64,000 bases of DNA from Helopsaltes ochotensis (Eukaryota; Chordata; Aves; Passeriformes; Locustellidae): positions 62,001 through 126,000 of the forward strand of contig VXBM01001216.1 in NCBI GenBank assembly GCA_013400155.1, in the 5' to 3' direction. Numbering within the stretch: position 1 is the first letter of the stretch; each line of letters opens with the position of its first letter. Of this stretch, positions 47,333 through 59,150 are shown piece after piece. A program made the position numbers and the translations under genes. The notes under the pieces are model-generated. The model made no database searches. It was not told where the DNA came from and worked only from the letters and a program-made list of their open reading frames with translations.

Positions 47333-50300
47333 GTAAGTGCACTGAAGCCCTGCTGCAGGTGTTGGTACAAAGAGGAGGAGGAGAGGCAGGAAGACGAAGG
47401 CGAACACTGCTCACGCATCCTGTTGGACCTGCAGGACATAGGTCTGGAGAGTGTAGATGTCTGCAAGGTCACAGCCCACGATGGGCCAGAAGGCCCCAGC
47501 CTGGCTCTGTCCCCACCAGGCTGTGTAACTTGAGGAAGGTCAGGTTCCACTCTGTACTTCAGCTTTGAAATCTCTTGCACTCTACAGGTGCAAATTAAGA
47601 GCATTCAGAGCAAGGCTATGGAGGTTCAGTGCCCTGGGAAGCAACCTGTCCCTCATCAGCATGGCTGGGAAGAACATGTCAACTCTAATGTTTGCAGTAT
47701 CCAGGTCCTATCTCATCTCCAGAGTACATATGGTACTGGAGAAGGGAAGGGCTCCGTGCGCTCCCAAGAGCCACATGTGTCCTGCTCCATTCACTTGAAA
47801 CATGTGGTTCAAGTCATTTACATTCTCTGAACACACTGAGGACCAGATTTGGGCTGCAGCACTGATAAACTAAAGACACCAGCTGTTGGGCTGTGGACAG
47901 ATGGCTGTAAAAGATGCTACAGTCCACTTCCAGGAGACTCTACTCTACAGCCCAGAACTTCCTTCTTTACTGACATCTCCGCCTGTCTTCTTTATTAGAG
48001 AGGTCAGTGACAAGTGACCACTGCCTTAGAGATTCCACATGCCATCTGTGACATACGTGTGCAGTCCCCTCCAACCTCAGGAGCTGGGAAATGCTCAGCA
48101 GCAATCCTCTCTGGCTCAGCACATCATTTTGGGATGGGCAGGAGTGCTGCTGCCTTCAGCCTGTCTTCAAGGCTTGGCTCTGGCTTTGCCCTGGCATCCC
48201 CTGAGCACAGCACTGTGACGAAGCGTCTGTATTTGGGAACCTCCACACAGCCACTGTCCAGCAGACTTGGTGGTGCCCGAGCAAGGGCCAGACTGCCTTG
48301 TCTCCAGCCAGGCAGCATTAACCTTCCCCCACCAGAGACATTCCTCAGACCTTGATGATGCCAAGCAAAACTACACGATGAAGTCGAAGTGCTGCCAGGG
48401 CTGCCTCTCCCTGCTCTGCTCTCCCCATTAATTGCTGACCAGACCATCCATTAGGGAGCAACAGCCAGGATGTGCAGGAGATGCTCTCCACAGGCACCTG
48501 GCATGCTTGCCTCTCACTTGCCACAAACCTCTGGGACAGACTCATAGAGATGACCAGGATATTTTTGTTGTGTCGCCCCTGAGGAAACACCCAGGCTCCA
48601 AGGGCTTTGTGGTGCTTACCCCTGCTGCAGACAGCTGTGGGTTCAGCCCTGGGCTTCATGCTGAGAGCAGGGTACAGAGGGTATGGAGAAGCTGGAGATG
48701 GGAGAAGTTGGAGATAGAAGAAGTGCAATTTCCATCAGGGTGAAGGCACTGGTTGGCTAAGTGGTGCCTGTGAGGGCTGTAGCTGGGGCCGTAATGCTAC
48801 TGAGACAGCACAGTGGGATGACATTCACGTGACTGAACTTTCTGCCCTTGCCTGTTCCCCTTTGGCCCATAATTAGTTCTCTGGGTCACTCAGGCATCCT
48901 GAAGTGCTTTTATCCCTGAGGAGTTTGTTTAGCTGTGGAAACCTAAGGAAAGAAGAAGAAGGAAAATCCAGTATTCCTCTGAAAATCCTATCAACCACAT
49001 TACCCTGGTTGTCCATGCTGCAGCACTGGGTGCAAGATGGCACAGGGGAGATAAACCCTGCCAGGCAAAGCAGGAGCAGGCAGTAAACAGGAATGATGAA
49101 GCTTAGGTGATTTCTGCACCAGGCCCTGGGCATGGACTCCTGATGGTAATTGTTTTCACCCCAGTTCCACAAGTGTGCACCTTGCATCCCTTCAAAGACA
49201 GGCAATCTGGTGCCTGGCAGAGCAGCAGTGAGAGTACAGGGATCTCTCAGGAAGAGGAATAACTTCCCTGAGCAAGGCAATCATCCTTCCTTGGGGTATT
49301 TTTGTATCGGGATGGATTAAAGGGAAGACAACCAGCAAGATAACTCAGATCACAGCAGGGAGTCATCTAGTTCAGATAACCTCTGCAGTTTTGCCAGCTC
49401 TACTCTTCATTTGATAGCACCAAAGACCAAGCCTTGATACCCCCTCATCACCAAAAAACACAGTCCATGCACAGAGAAGTAATGAAAAAGGATCCTCCTG
49501 CTTCCTCCTGCACGAGGCAGTGCTGCTGCCATAGGCACAGAGACAGCATCAAGACAGCATTTGCATTTTCTCCAAAGCAGACAGACTGTCCTTGGCTCTC
49601 TCACCCACCGAAGCTATTAGCAATGAGCTCAGCCTGCTATTATCGCTGATCCAGGGAGCCTGGAGGCTCTCGGAAGTGCAGCTATTGATCCATGCCTTTT
49701 ACATGTCCCCCTCAGGCCTTTGGTTTCAGGAAACCTCTTTGCCTGTCCTCTCCTTGTTTCTTCTCCACAACCTCCAGGAATATTTTTCTGAGGGACCTTG
49801 AAGCTGAGAGTTAAAGGAAAAGTAACAGGGACTGCAGTGAGAGGGCCAGGGATTTAGCCTGGCCAGAACTGCCTGTTTCCTTTGGCTGACTGTGTGCTTT
49901 ATTAATCATCTCCATCTTCCTCAGTGGGGGAAGGGGAGGACATTTTCCCCTAGGCTGGGGTTGCAGGTCAAGGGAGAGAAAGCTTGGTGCCTTTCATGGG
50001 AACGCAACCTATGTGTGTCTGTGCTCATCCATGGCACGGACTTCCTGAAGGGGCTGTGTCCATGGAAGTCCCCCCTCCACCCTCTCCATGTTTCAGGGCT
50101 GTCAGCATGACTTGCACCACCTGGTTAACAGGTGACTGCATCTCTGTGCAACTCACACCGATGGCACAAGCAGATAGGTCTGTTAGTCTGCTGGGAAACA
50201 TTTACTTATGGTAATGATCAGTTCAGTGGCATCCTGCTACTCCTGAAGGACAGTCCTGTGCCCCTCGGGTTGCTTCTCCCATCCTTTCAGGTTCACCTTG

Positions 50301-53300
50301 CCCAAGCAACCAGGTGGTAGGCTGAGGAACCATGCTGGGCAGCTGGGCCATCAAAAAAACTGGTGGAGCTACAGCCAGAAACATATCTGCTCTGGGCTGA
50401 TTTCCTGGGTATGACGCAAACAACTTGCTGCCCAGCCCCTTACAAAATGTGTTGCCTCACTCTCCCCACATCCCCAGGAAGACTTTCAGGTGCCTGGGTG
50501 CGCTCCATAAATGACTAATGAGCCATCGAACGCATTAGCACTGGTGCTGGCTGCCAGGAGCAGATTGAGATCAAGCCTTCCCTTGCATCCCTCAGCTCCA
50601 CCCGGGAAGCACACTTCCCTTTGACAACAGCCAGATTAAGCAACAGGCAGACAACTGCCCTGTGCCCTGACCAGGCGGGTTGGCAGTGTGTGGGAAGGAG
50701 TGACCATTTGCAGATGGAGGAAAACTCACATCTTGCTACAGCCCCCATCACAGACCTGGGAGGGATTTGGTAGTGTCCATGTTTTTCCTTGCAGATGGAT
50801 TAGGACTAGCAGAGAGAAGTCATTACTTTTTGGGTGAACTCGTGGACAGCAGAGCCCTGGAGCTGTGGATGCCCTGAGGAAACCTCCACACTCAGCCAGA
50901 TCCCCAGTGTGCCCAACACAGGGGTTTTCATCTCTTCCTTTAAAAGCTGCTCATGAAGCCCCAGTTCACATATGAGAGGCACAGGCCTGATCCCATGAAA
51001 AGATCAATGGACATACTTCCATATTCCCACGAAGATAAACTCCAGGGAGTTGTTTCAGCTGGTTCCACGTACACAGATCATGGTGCCGAGGAAGCAAATG
51101 GTGGTATCTGTTTTAAGCGATGACTCATTCATGGCAGCATTGTATCCTAACAAATCTGAGGCAGTTGCCCTGGGAAAAGCTTTCTTACCTGTCACCCTAT
51201 CCTCCTGGATTTCAGGTAGTGGCAGATTACTGTGAGCAGGGGGCAAAATTTAGCTGACTCCTTTTACTTACTGCCCTTGCAGCATCAGAGTCAGAGGAGA
51301 AAGAGGACAGGTCACCTTCCACTGCTAACACTGCAAAATAGACATGGAATAAACACAACCTTCCTTTACAGCCTTTGCTGGAGAAATCAACATTTCCTAT
51401 ACATAGAAAAATCAATGGAGGGCACTTACCAAACAAATCCCCATTGGTCTGAATCACCTGCATCAACAGAGCCTTGCATGGCCCACCATGAACACCAAAT
51501 CCTCCTCAGCAGTTCCCAGATCAGCTTTCCTTTGTCTGGGCTGCTGGGGCAGGGTTTTTCTTTGTTTCTACTAGCACACCCATTCTGGCATAGTGCATTC
51601 TGCTCTGCACTGACTTTGGGGAGCCTCAGCAGCATCCTACATTTTTGTGATTGTGCTCTGCAAGCTCACTGTCACCTGTTTTTCACATTCCTACTCCGGA
51701 GGTGCTGCTGCTTCCCCTTTGTCAGCACCAAAGGAGCCAAGTGAGGAAGAGGATAGCGTTCCCCCCATGCAGGCCAAATACTCCCACCTCTCAGCACTCC
51801 CGGATCCCTCCAAAAGCCTCCTTGAAAGACCACTAACCCACCTATGCCTAGCTAGAAACCTTGTTACTGATTGGGAATAGCTTTGAATGAATGAGTATTC
51901 ATTAATATGAATATTCCCTCTCAACCATCAGATGGTGCCATTGAGTCTTAGGATGTGGAGCCTCGAGGACAGCAGGCTGCCACCAGGGATCACACTGGCT
52001 CCTTGCTCCACCTCAAAGGCAGGGAATAGCACTTTATTCCTCGGTTACAAGTACTCCTACACAAATATTCTGATGTTCTCAAATAAATTACAAGGATCTG
52101 TGTCACTGCTTTCTCTGGTTTTTTTGGTTTTGGTTTTTTTGGGATTTTTTTTCACAGGTCTTGCAAGACTGGCTATCTTCTTGGAGCTGGACTCCAGTGA
52201 TACCAGTGTAGGAACAAACATAGCAGTATAGGAGCACTACAATTTCTACTCCACGAAAAAGATGTGTGCTCACTTCTGGAAAGATTTAGAGAGTACCAAC
52301 TGCTTTCAGGCAGCAAGGCTAGAAATTAAAGTGAGAGCAGCATTAGCAAAAGCTTTCCCCTGCACAACAGTGCTATGTGGAACACAGGACTTGCCCTCCT
52401 TGGGCAAGTTAGACAGCAGGCCACCCGATGACTATCTCATTCTACCTCTCCCTGCCTCTTCCCTCTACCTTTTTTTTTTTTTTTTTTTTAGCACAGAGTG
52501 TGCTGTAAAAAGAAGAGTCATTGGCACGTTGCCTACAGTATGTTCATCACATTTTGACATCTCCCCTCCGTATGTGGGGCCAGGACTTCCAGGGCTTCAG
52601 TACCAATAATTCTCTTTGTGGATTTTGCAATGACCAGAGCCTGGCACAGAGAGCCCTGCTGTCCAGCTGAGACCTCTACCTGGCATTGCAAATATGCATG
52701 AATAACAACTGATTAGTGCTCTTCCTGGGTTGGTTTTCAGATTTAATTGTGCAAGATGAAAGAGGAGAAAAATGCTAGTAACGTGAGGAAGGAGGGAAAG
52801 GAGAAATAATTACAAGTGCATTTAGTCAGTGATAAGAATGGCTGCTGAGCTGGGCTGGGTGCTTTCCAAGCACAGTGGGAGCCAGCTTCAATTTCACAGC
52901 ATAATATTTCCTGCACCCTTAAAATAACTTCTCCCTGCCCCCAGGGTGTCACAGGAGCTGAAGAGCAATGTGTGCCCCCTCCCTGTGTGTCCCCACGCTG
53001 CTGGAGGCTCAGTTACCACCCAGGGGCTGTTTTGAGAGCAGTCCCATCACCGGTGTCGTGCCAAGGCACCGAGACCCAGCCAAGAGGGCTGGAGCAGAAC
53101 GAGGGGATGCTTTGCAGACCCAGAACCGCGGTCTCCCAGGGAAGGCAGCAGGTGGGGGATTGCTAGCTGTTTGAGCCCTCTTCGGTGCCCAGTGAAGAGC
53201 AGCTTCCCCGAACGGCTGGGCAGAGATGGGACCTCTTTATTGTCGGGGCTAATTGCTCATGTGAGATGTATTTACAGAAGCGACTGTTTGTGCAGAGCGC

Positions 53301-54609
53301 AGCAGACAAACAGACTCCTGTTCTGCCAGGCACCCTTTGTAATCGGTGGGGGCTGGGAACACTTTAATGCAGCCATCATTTGGAGGCCTCATTTGTACGG
53401 CAGGCACCAACCCCGCGCCGGGCTGGACGGTGCCTGCGGGATTCTGCAGAGGGCACCTGGCTGCACCCGGGCGCTGCTCGTCCTCACCCACCTCATTCCA
53501 GCAGGCTGACGGCTCACAGCTCGCTCCAAGCCAGGCACGCAGGACCCACAAAGCAAACCCCTGGGTGTGATCCTGGCACGAGTCTGCCCATCCTCCCGTG
53601 GCTTGCAAGTCCAGCTGCTCCCATTTGGGCATTTGGCTGTGGGGGGCACGCTCTGCCCTGCGTGAGAGCAGCCCTGTGTGTGTGCTGCCCATCTCCTTGG
53701 TCTGCAGGAGATGTGACGCAGGCTGCGAGGTGCTTCAAAGGTTATTTGGTGAACTGCTTTTCATGCGGCTGTGCCAGAGGACAAGACCTGCCAGAACGTT
53801 GTTTCTTGCCTTTGTAAATAATGTCAAGGAATGGTTAAAAGCACCCAGGACGCTAAAAACCCAGCCTTGCAGGCTTTTTGCAGCCTGCTGGGTTTTTTCA
53901 AGGAGGAGGCCTAGAGGGAGTTTTGCCATCTGTGAGAGAGATGCAGCATCAGGAAAATAATGCAAACGATTTCTGGCACTGTCTCCATCTTCCTGCAAAA
54001 CCAGTGGGGATGGACAAGCCCTGGCTTCCAGTTACATGCAACATCCTTTGCTTATGGGTAGCCTACATCCCAACCCCACAGTGAACATCCTGCTCCAAAC
54101 TTAAAAATATATGTCCCTTGTGCACTTTTCTCCACCCTGACACAAGCAGCAGATGAAGACACGCTCAGGGAAGAGCTTATCAGCAAGGAGAAACAGCACC
54201 ACAGAGCTGGCGTGTGTCTTCTGCTTCCCCTTTCCAAGGGGCCCTTCAAATTGGCTGGTATTGGTCAGGCGTAAGGAGAGCGTCAGTTTGGTTACAGCCT
54301 GTCCACAATGATGCAGAATTGCAAGCACTGGGACAAAAGGAAAACCACACTCATCCCCTTACAGCGCTCTCTGACACATGCAGATCAGCCCAGGCATCCT
54401 GACCCCATGAGTGGCATTTCTCAGCTGAAACTAAAACTCTCTTCTCTTTAAAATTAATTCAATTCATTTTAGCATAATTCTTGTATTCCACATGTAGAGG
54501 AACAGAGAAATCCACCTAATTTTTAGCACTCCAAAACACTGGAGGTTTCTGAGCATGCACGCATCATCTCTCACAAGACTTGCTATAGAGGGAAGTGGTT
54601 TTTTTGCAT

Positions 54610-54703
54610 TTTCCAGATATGGAAGCTGAGGCAAGAGGCAGATGCTGCACAGTAATACCTAATTAGTGGGGGAAAGATTAAAAGCCAGTCAGCACCAGTC
54701 TCA
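54610..54703 (+). repeat. possible MIR relic
   Basis: GGAAGCTGAGGCAAGAGG, followed by ATTAGTGGGGGAAAGATTAA and AAGCCAGTC, resembles the middle and tail of MIR (GGAAACTGAGGC… CTAGTAAGTGGCAGAG… CCAGGTC). It is short and diverged. Confidence 0.35.
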
Positions 54704-56669
54704 TGTTTTGGCAACTACTCATAAGTTGTCTGAAAGAGGAAATACCTAATAATTCTGTTCTTCTGTGACTTGGAGAGAAAAACTGAACCCTGGTTGACAT
54801 CCCTAGAAATGCAGACCCCCAAGGACAGATTTTACAGCCCTCTTCCCTAGAGCTTCATTCCTCTCTCAGACATCAGAATAAAAGCCATATTTCCCAGACA
54901 GTTCAGGACCCAAAATACCATTTATTGTTCCCAATCTGGTCCTCGGCAGCATTGATTGTCTTGTTCCAAGACTATATGTAAAAGGTCTTACTATTACTGG
55001 CAGCAATCAATATTTATAACCACTCACAGTGTTTATTTATAAAAAAAAAAATCAAATGTTCCAACCAAGAAGAGATGCTTTTTTAATATCTAGTATGATT
55101 AATAGTCATATTCAGAGTTGCAGGCAGGCCCACGCTGTCAGACTCATGCACTTTTCTTTTTCTAATGGCTCTGCAGGAATTTGAACCGTAATATGTTTCA
55201 TGCACAGGGACAAAGACGTTTTGTCTCAGGGAAGGAGTGTGTGGATGTTTTTGACTTAAAGAGCCAGCGCTGCATTCAGAGCTTCACAAATAGAACCATT
55301 TTGAACCCAAGCCCATCAGCCTGCCACATCCCCTGGAGATACACTGCATAGGGTGTATCTCCTCCTGCTGCTGAAGACCCAGATCAGAGCTGCAGGTTTG
55401 CAACTTGCTGAAAAATGTCACACCCCTTCTGTGTCGGGGCAGCCATCACCTGCTCTGCTTCTCTGCCAGCCACTGGAAATGCCTCAGCTCGGCAAAGGGG
55501 TTCACATCTCTGCCTGTTGAGGCCTCTCAGCTGTCCAGGGTAAGAGGAGCTCCATGGGAATGACACCGCTTCAGATCAAGGAAGGAAAACTCTTACAGCC
55601 CTAAACAATGCTCCATTCCTAGAGCAAGGAGAGAAGAGGGAACATGCAAGGCTGATGTCGAGGTATCAGACCTGAGGCTGCTCAGCCCCACATCAATACG
55701 GGCTGGTGAAGGAGGGACAGGTGTTTCTGAAGCAATAAGCCAATAAAGGAGCAAAGTTCACTCCCACTCCTTGGTGCTGGCTGTGCAAGGCGGTGTTTGC
55801 CCACCTGCGCGTTGCACTTTTCCAACCGCGGGAGGTAATGACAATTGGATCAGAGGCAGTAAAGGGACAGTTCCAAAGAGACCGGTGCCTTGATTACTTC
55901 CTCATAGCCACTCACCCTCTGCGGCACCACTTTATCAGCAGACGGCAGAGCAAGCCGACTAAAAGGCAACATGAAAATCAGGTAGATATGACAGCTGTTG
56001 TCTGGACAGCTATCAAAGATCCTGTTTTGCCAGATCTAGTCATGAGAACTGTGGGACACAAATAAGGAAGTAAATGTTCACACTTGCTATTTCAAGGCAG
56101 TTCTCAGCCAGCACTGAGTCACTTTTGGGATTGCAGTGTCTTTCTTCAGGGGTTATAGGACATAGCAGAGCCTTCTGACAGACAGGGACAGCCCCTCAGG
56201 TCCACACTATCCTGTACCTTGGCTTTTACACTGAGCCCTGCAGAGCTTTACACAGCTGCCAAACCCTCATGTGCCCCAACTCCTGTGCTCTGGTCTGCAT
56301 GGCATCCCCTCCAGCCTCCCATCAGTTTCTGAAAAGCTCTGGTGCTGCTGAGGAACATCTGGAAACAAAGCCACACTATGCCTGGAGCCCTCAAGGTGCA
56401 GGGAATGCACATTTTAGATTCCTGTTATGCCAGCCAGGCCAGGGGATATAAGTGGCAGAACAAGGAGGAGAGGAGCAAGTGAATGCAGTATTTCTTGCTG
56501 TATGCCACAGGCCAAAAGCCCTACAGTCAGGATCCCACAAGCCCACGGGGCACACATTCTGCCCAGACTGCCTGTCAATAATCTCACATTTTAAATCCTG
56601 TTAGACATGAGTAAGCTGCGGAACAGTAATCCAGGGAAGAGTCGATGCAAAACCCTGCAACGTCAAGCA

Positions 56670-57034
56670 TTATAAACCTCCTCTGCACTTCCTACCACAT
56701 CTGCATGCCAGGGACCAGCGCTTGACAAGCACCTTATATTCATGTCCTGCAGGGCCTGCAAGCCCTAAACAGGGAGTGCCCTTTCTTTGTCCATCTGCAT
56801 AGGGCTCAGCACAAAGGAGCCTCACAGCCTTCCAGGCTTGCTGTTGCCAAATAAATAATCGCTGCAATGCATTTTGTAGAGGGCTTGGAAGAGGAGTTGC
56901 AGGACAACCACCGGACACTGCTCTGGGATTGGCACATTCTTTGCTCTTCAGAGCTGGTCGTGGAAGGGCCTGACTGAGCCGGGATGAACATGAAACGCTC
57001 GGTCTGCTGGAGGGACTTCTGTGGTTTCCAGTGG
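56670..57034 (-). other. exon-like minus-strand block with strong acceptor and open frame
   Basis: Read on the minus strand, TTTGTTTTGTTTTCTTCTTC followed by CTTCAG is an excellent polypyrimidine tract and acceptor, ending at 57035. The following 121 codons stay open in one frame to a TAA ending at 56670. The frame shows no domain or family that I recognise. It could be a terminal exon of an antisense lncRNA or gene, or chance. Confidence 0.25.
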
Positions 57035-58777
57035 CTGAAGGAAGAAGAAAACAAAACAAAACAGTAATGTCAATGGAAGTGTAATGTCAAGGGGAAAAAA
57101 ATTATAAAATAATAACCTTAGGTGAGATATAGATAAAGGCCTTGTGCCCTTGGAAAGTATGATACAAAAGATAAATGAAATAGATGTTCCTTGTCTGATT
57201 TTTTTTTTTTTTTTTGCACCAGTAATTCTCCTACTGCCAATTGCTGTATATTTTCCTTGATACAATCCGGAGGAAAACAACTAATCTGACATGACAAACT
57301 CATTGTATCAGAAGTCATTTCTGCTTTAAAACATGTGTCATATGACTAAACACCGTACTCCTGGTACAATGCATCCCACAGTAAATTTGGATGGAGCTCA
57401 TCCTCAAATGCCCTGCTAAAAATACCCATAACAAAGGGCAACAAGAAAACATAATTCAAATGAGGGACATCTGTTCTCAAATGTTTGCAGATAATGACTG
57501 GATTGAGTGTCTGCATAAAGGATAATTATTTTCTGCAGATGGTTTGATCTGGTATTTTAAACACTGTAAAAAAATCCTTGCCCCAACCGCTCAGGAAAGT
57601 ATGGAAGGTTTTGCTGTTAAGACCTTTTTCCTATCATCTGTTACATTTCCTAAATGCAAGGATAAGTAAAACTAAAATCAATTAAAAGATAAAATGTATT
57701 AAAGAAACAATTCACTGGAACACAGACAACATATATTTTCAAGTTCTGGCCTTCCATTTCTTATGTTACACTGTCATATACCCAGATAATTCTCAGGCTG
57801 AAGTTTTGTTATAGGAGAATGGCAAAATAAAGCAGTTATGTGTTGTGCAAAGGGAACCCCTGCAGATTTCAACAGGAAGGTCCCTTCCCAAAACTACAGC
57901 ACAATATGTTTTTTAATACAAAATAACTCTACCACCTTTCCTTTAGACAGAGAGATACAAAACGACCACGACCGAGAAACATTCTTATTAAGTCACCTGC
58001 CGCCATCCCCTTGCAACGCAGTTTTAGCCCCAGGATGAGGCTGCTTTGTTGGAACTGTCTTTGGTGGCCGTGTGGTGGCTGGGACTGACTCGTCCACCCC
58101 GAACAAGGGGGGCACAGGTGGGTGCCTGTGGGATGAGGGAACCTGGGGACCCTCACTCTCAGAGCGCCACAGGGCTCGGAGCCCCGGCACAGCACGGGGA
58201 GGGAAGGAGAGTGATGGCTCGAACAGCCTCTGAAAGAAGGTCCTTCCCTTGGAAAACCGGCGAGTGCAGGGAGTCCAGTGACATTACCATCACTCTCCCA
58301 CGACACAGGTTTTAATTAATACTCGTGTCCAAAGTATGGGATCACCTCCAGCAGCTCTGCCTCTGTAAACACATCCACCGGAGCAGGTGCTGCTCAGGGA
58401 AATCGGTCAAGAGCACATCACTTTCACGGAGCCTCTGGAAATGCTGTGCACCAATGAACCGCACGGAAAGGATTCACATTTAAGAGTTAGGGTTGTGTAA
58501 ATCTCAAAGAGTGCAGTGTTGGGTTGTCTGAGGACAGGTATCATCCCTTCAGCACCCGTTTGGTCATTTTTGCAGGATACTCTTGGGTCAGTCCCCGGCG
58601 ACCTCGCGGGAATTCCGGGTTCTCATCACCTTCTCTAATTAACACATCAATTTGCCTTTCCAGCGCTGCCTCAGAGGCCCCGATACGGCGTGCCTTAGCG
58701 AGAACTAAAGCACCGAAAGCGAAGCTCCCGCAGACGGGGCCGAGTGATGCCGGGGGTCCCTGGCCCGCGGAGCCGGG

Positions 58778-58797
58778 ACTACACCTCCCGGCGTGCC
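58778..58797 (+). promoter_or_regulatory. ZNF143/THAP11-type motif
   Basis: ACTACACCTCCCGGCGTGCC closely matches the ACTACAANTCCCAGCATGCC promoter element bound by ZNF143 and THAP11. It lies about 340 bases before the MOB2 start codon. Confidence 0.6.
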
Positions 58798-58823
58798 CCG
58801 CGCGGCGGGGCGGCTCGGGGCCG

Positions 58824-58859
58824 CTTCCGGGTTGGGCAGCGCCGTGTGTTTACTTCCGG
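58824..58859 (+). promoter_or_regulatory. paired ETS (GABP-type) motifs
   Basis: CTTCCGG at 58824-58830 and ACTTCCGG at 58852-58859 match the ETS/GABP consensus and sit next to the ZNF143-type motif, as in many CpG-island promoters. Confidence 0.55.
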
Positions 58860-58923
58860 CCGCGCCAGTGCGCGAGTGTCAGCCCGGGGGGGGCACCCGG
58901 CGGCCGCCCCGCCCGCGGCCGGG

Positions 58924-59067
58924 NNNNNNNNNNNNNNNNNNNNNNNNNNNNNNNNNNNNNNNNNNNNNNNNNNNNNNNNNNNNNNNNNNNNNNNNNNNNN
59001 NNNNNNNNNNNNNNNNNNNNNNNNNNNNNNNNNNNNNNNNNNNNNNNNNNNNNNNNNNNNNNNNNNN
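58924..59067. other. assembly gap (144 undetermined bases) in the MOB2 promoter
   Basis: A run of 144 N bases lies inside the CpG island just before MOB2 exon 1. It probably covers the core promoter or 5' UTR. Frames crossing it are not supported. Confidence 0.99.
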
Positions 59068-59133
59068 CCATGAGCGGGCGGTGAGCGGCGAGTCGGCGGC
59101 CGCGGGAGCTTCCCGGCGCGGCGGGACCCAGCC

Positions 59134-59150
59134 ATGGACTGGCTCATGGG
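59134..59150 (+). CDS. MOB2: MOB2 coding exon 1 (MDWLMG), rest of gene beyond the window
   Basis: ATG in the context GCCATGG opens MDWLM plus GG, then the donor GGTGAGTGGG (GT at 59151). The peptide start MDWLMG is the N-terminus of the principal MOB2 isoform, whose first coding exon is this short. MOB2 is a zinc-binding MOB-family scaffold that binds NDR1/2 (STK38/STK38L) kinases and competes with MOB1. The exon ends in phase 2. The CpG-island setting and the position just after DUSP8 on the same strand fit human 11p15.5 synteny. With only 17 bases of coding sequence, the call depends on this combined evidence. Confidence 0.85.

Larger units (their letters stand above)
47333..58580. other. 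intergenic region upstream of the MOB2 CpG island
   Basis: No established gene is seen. It contains an exon-like minus-strand block near 56.67-57.03 kb, a MIR-like relic at 54.61-54.70 kb, T-rich simple tracts near 52.1, 52.47 and 57.2 kb, and a segment at 53.17-53.42 kb that looks like a conserved non-coding element. If the 47166 exon is real, this is intron. Confidence 0.6.
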
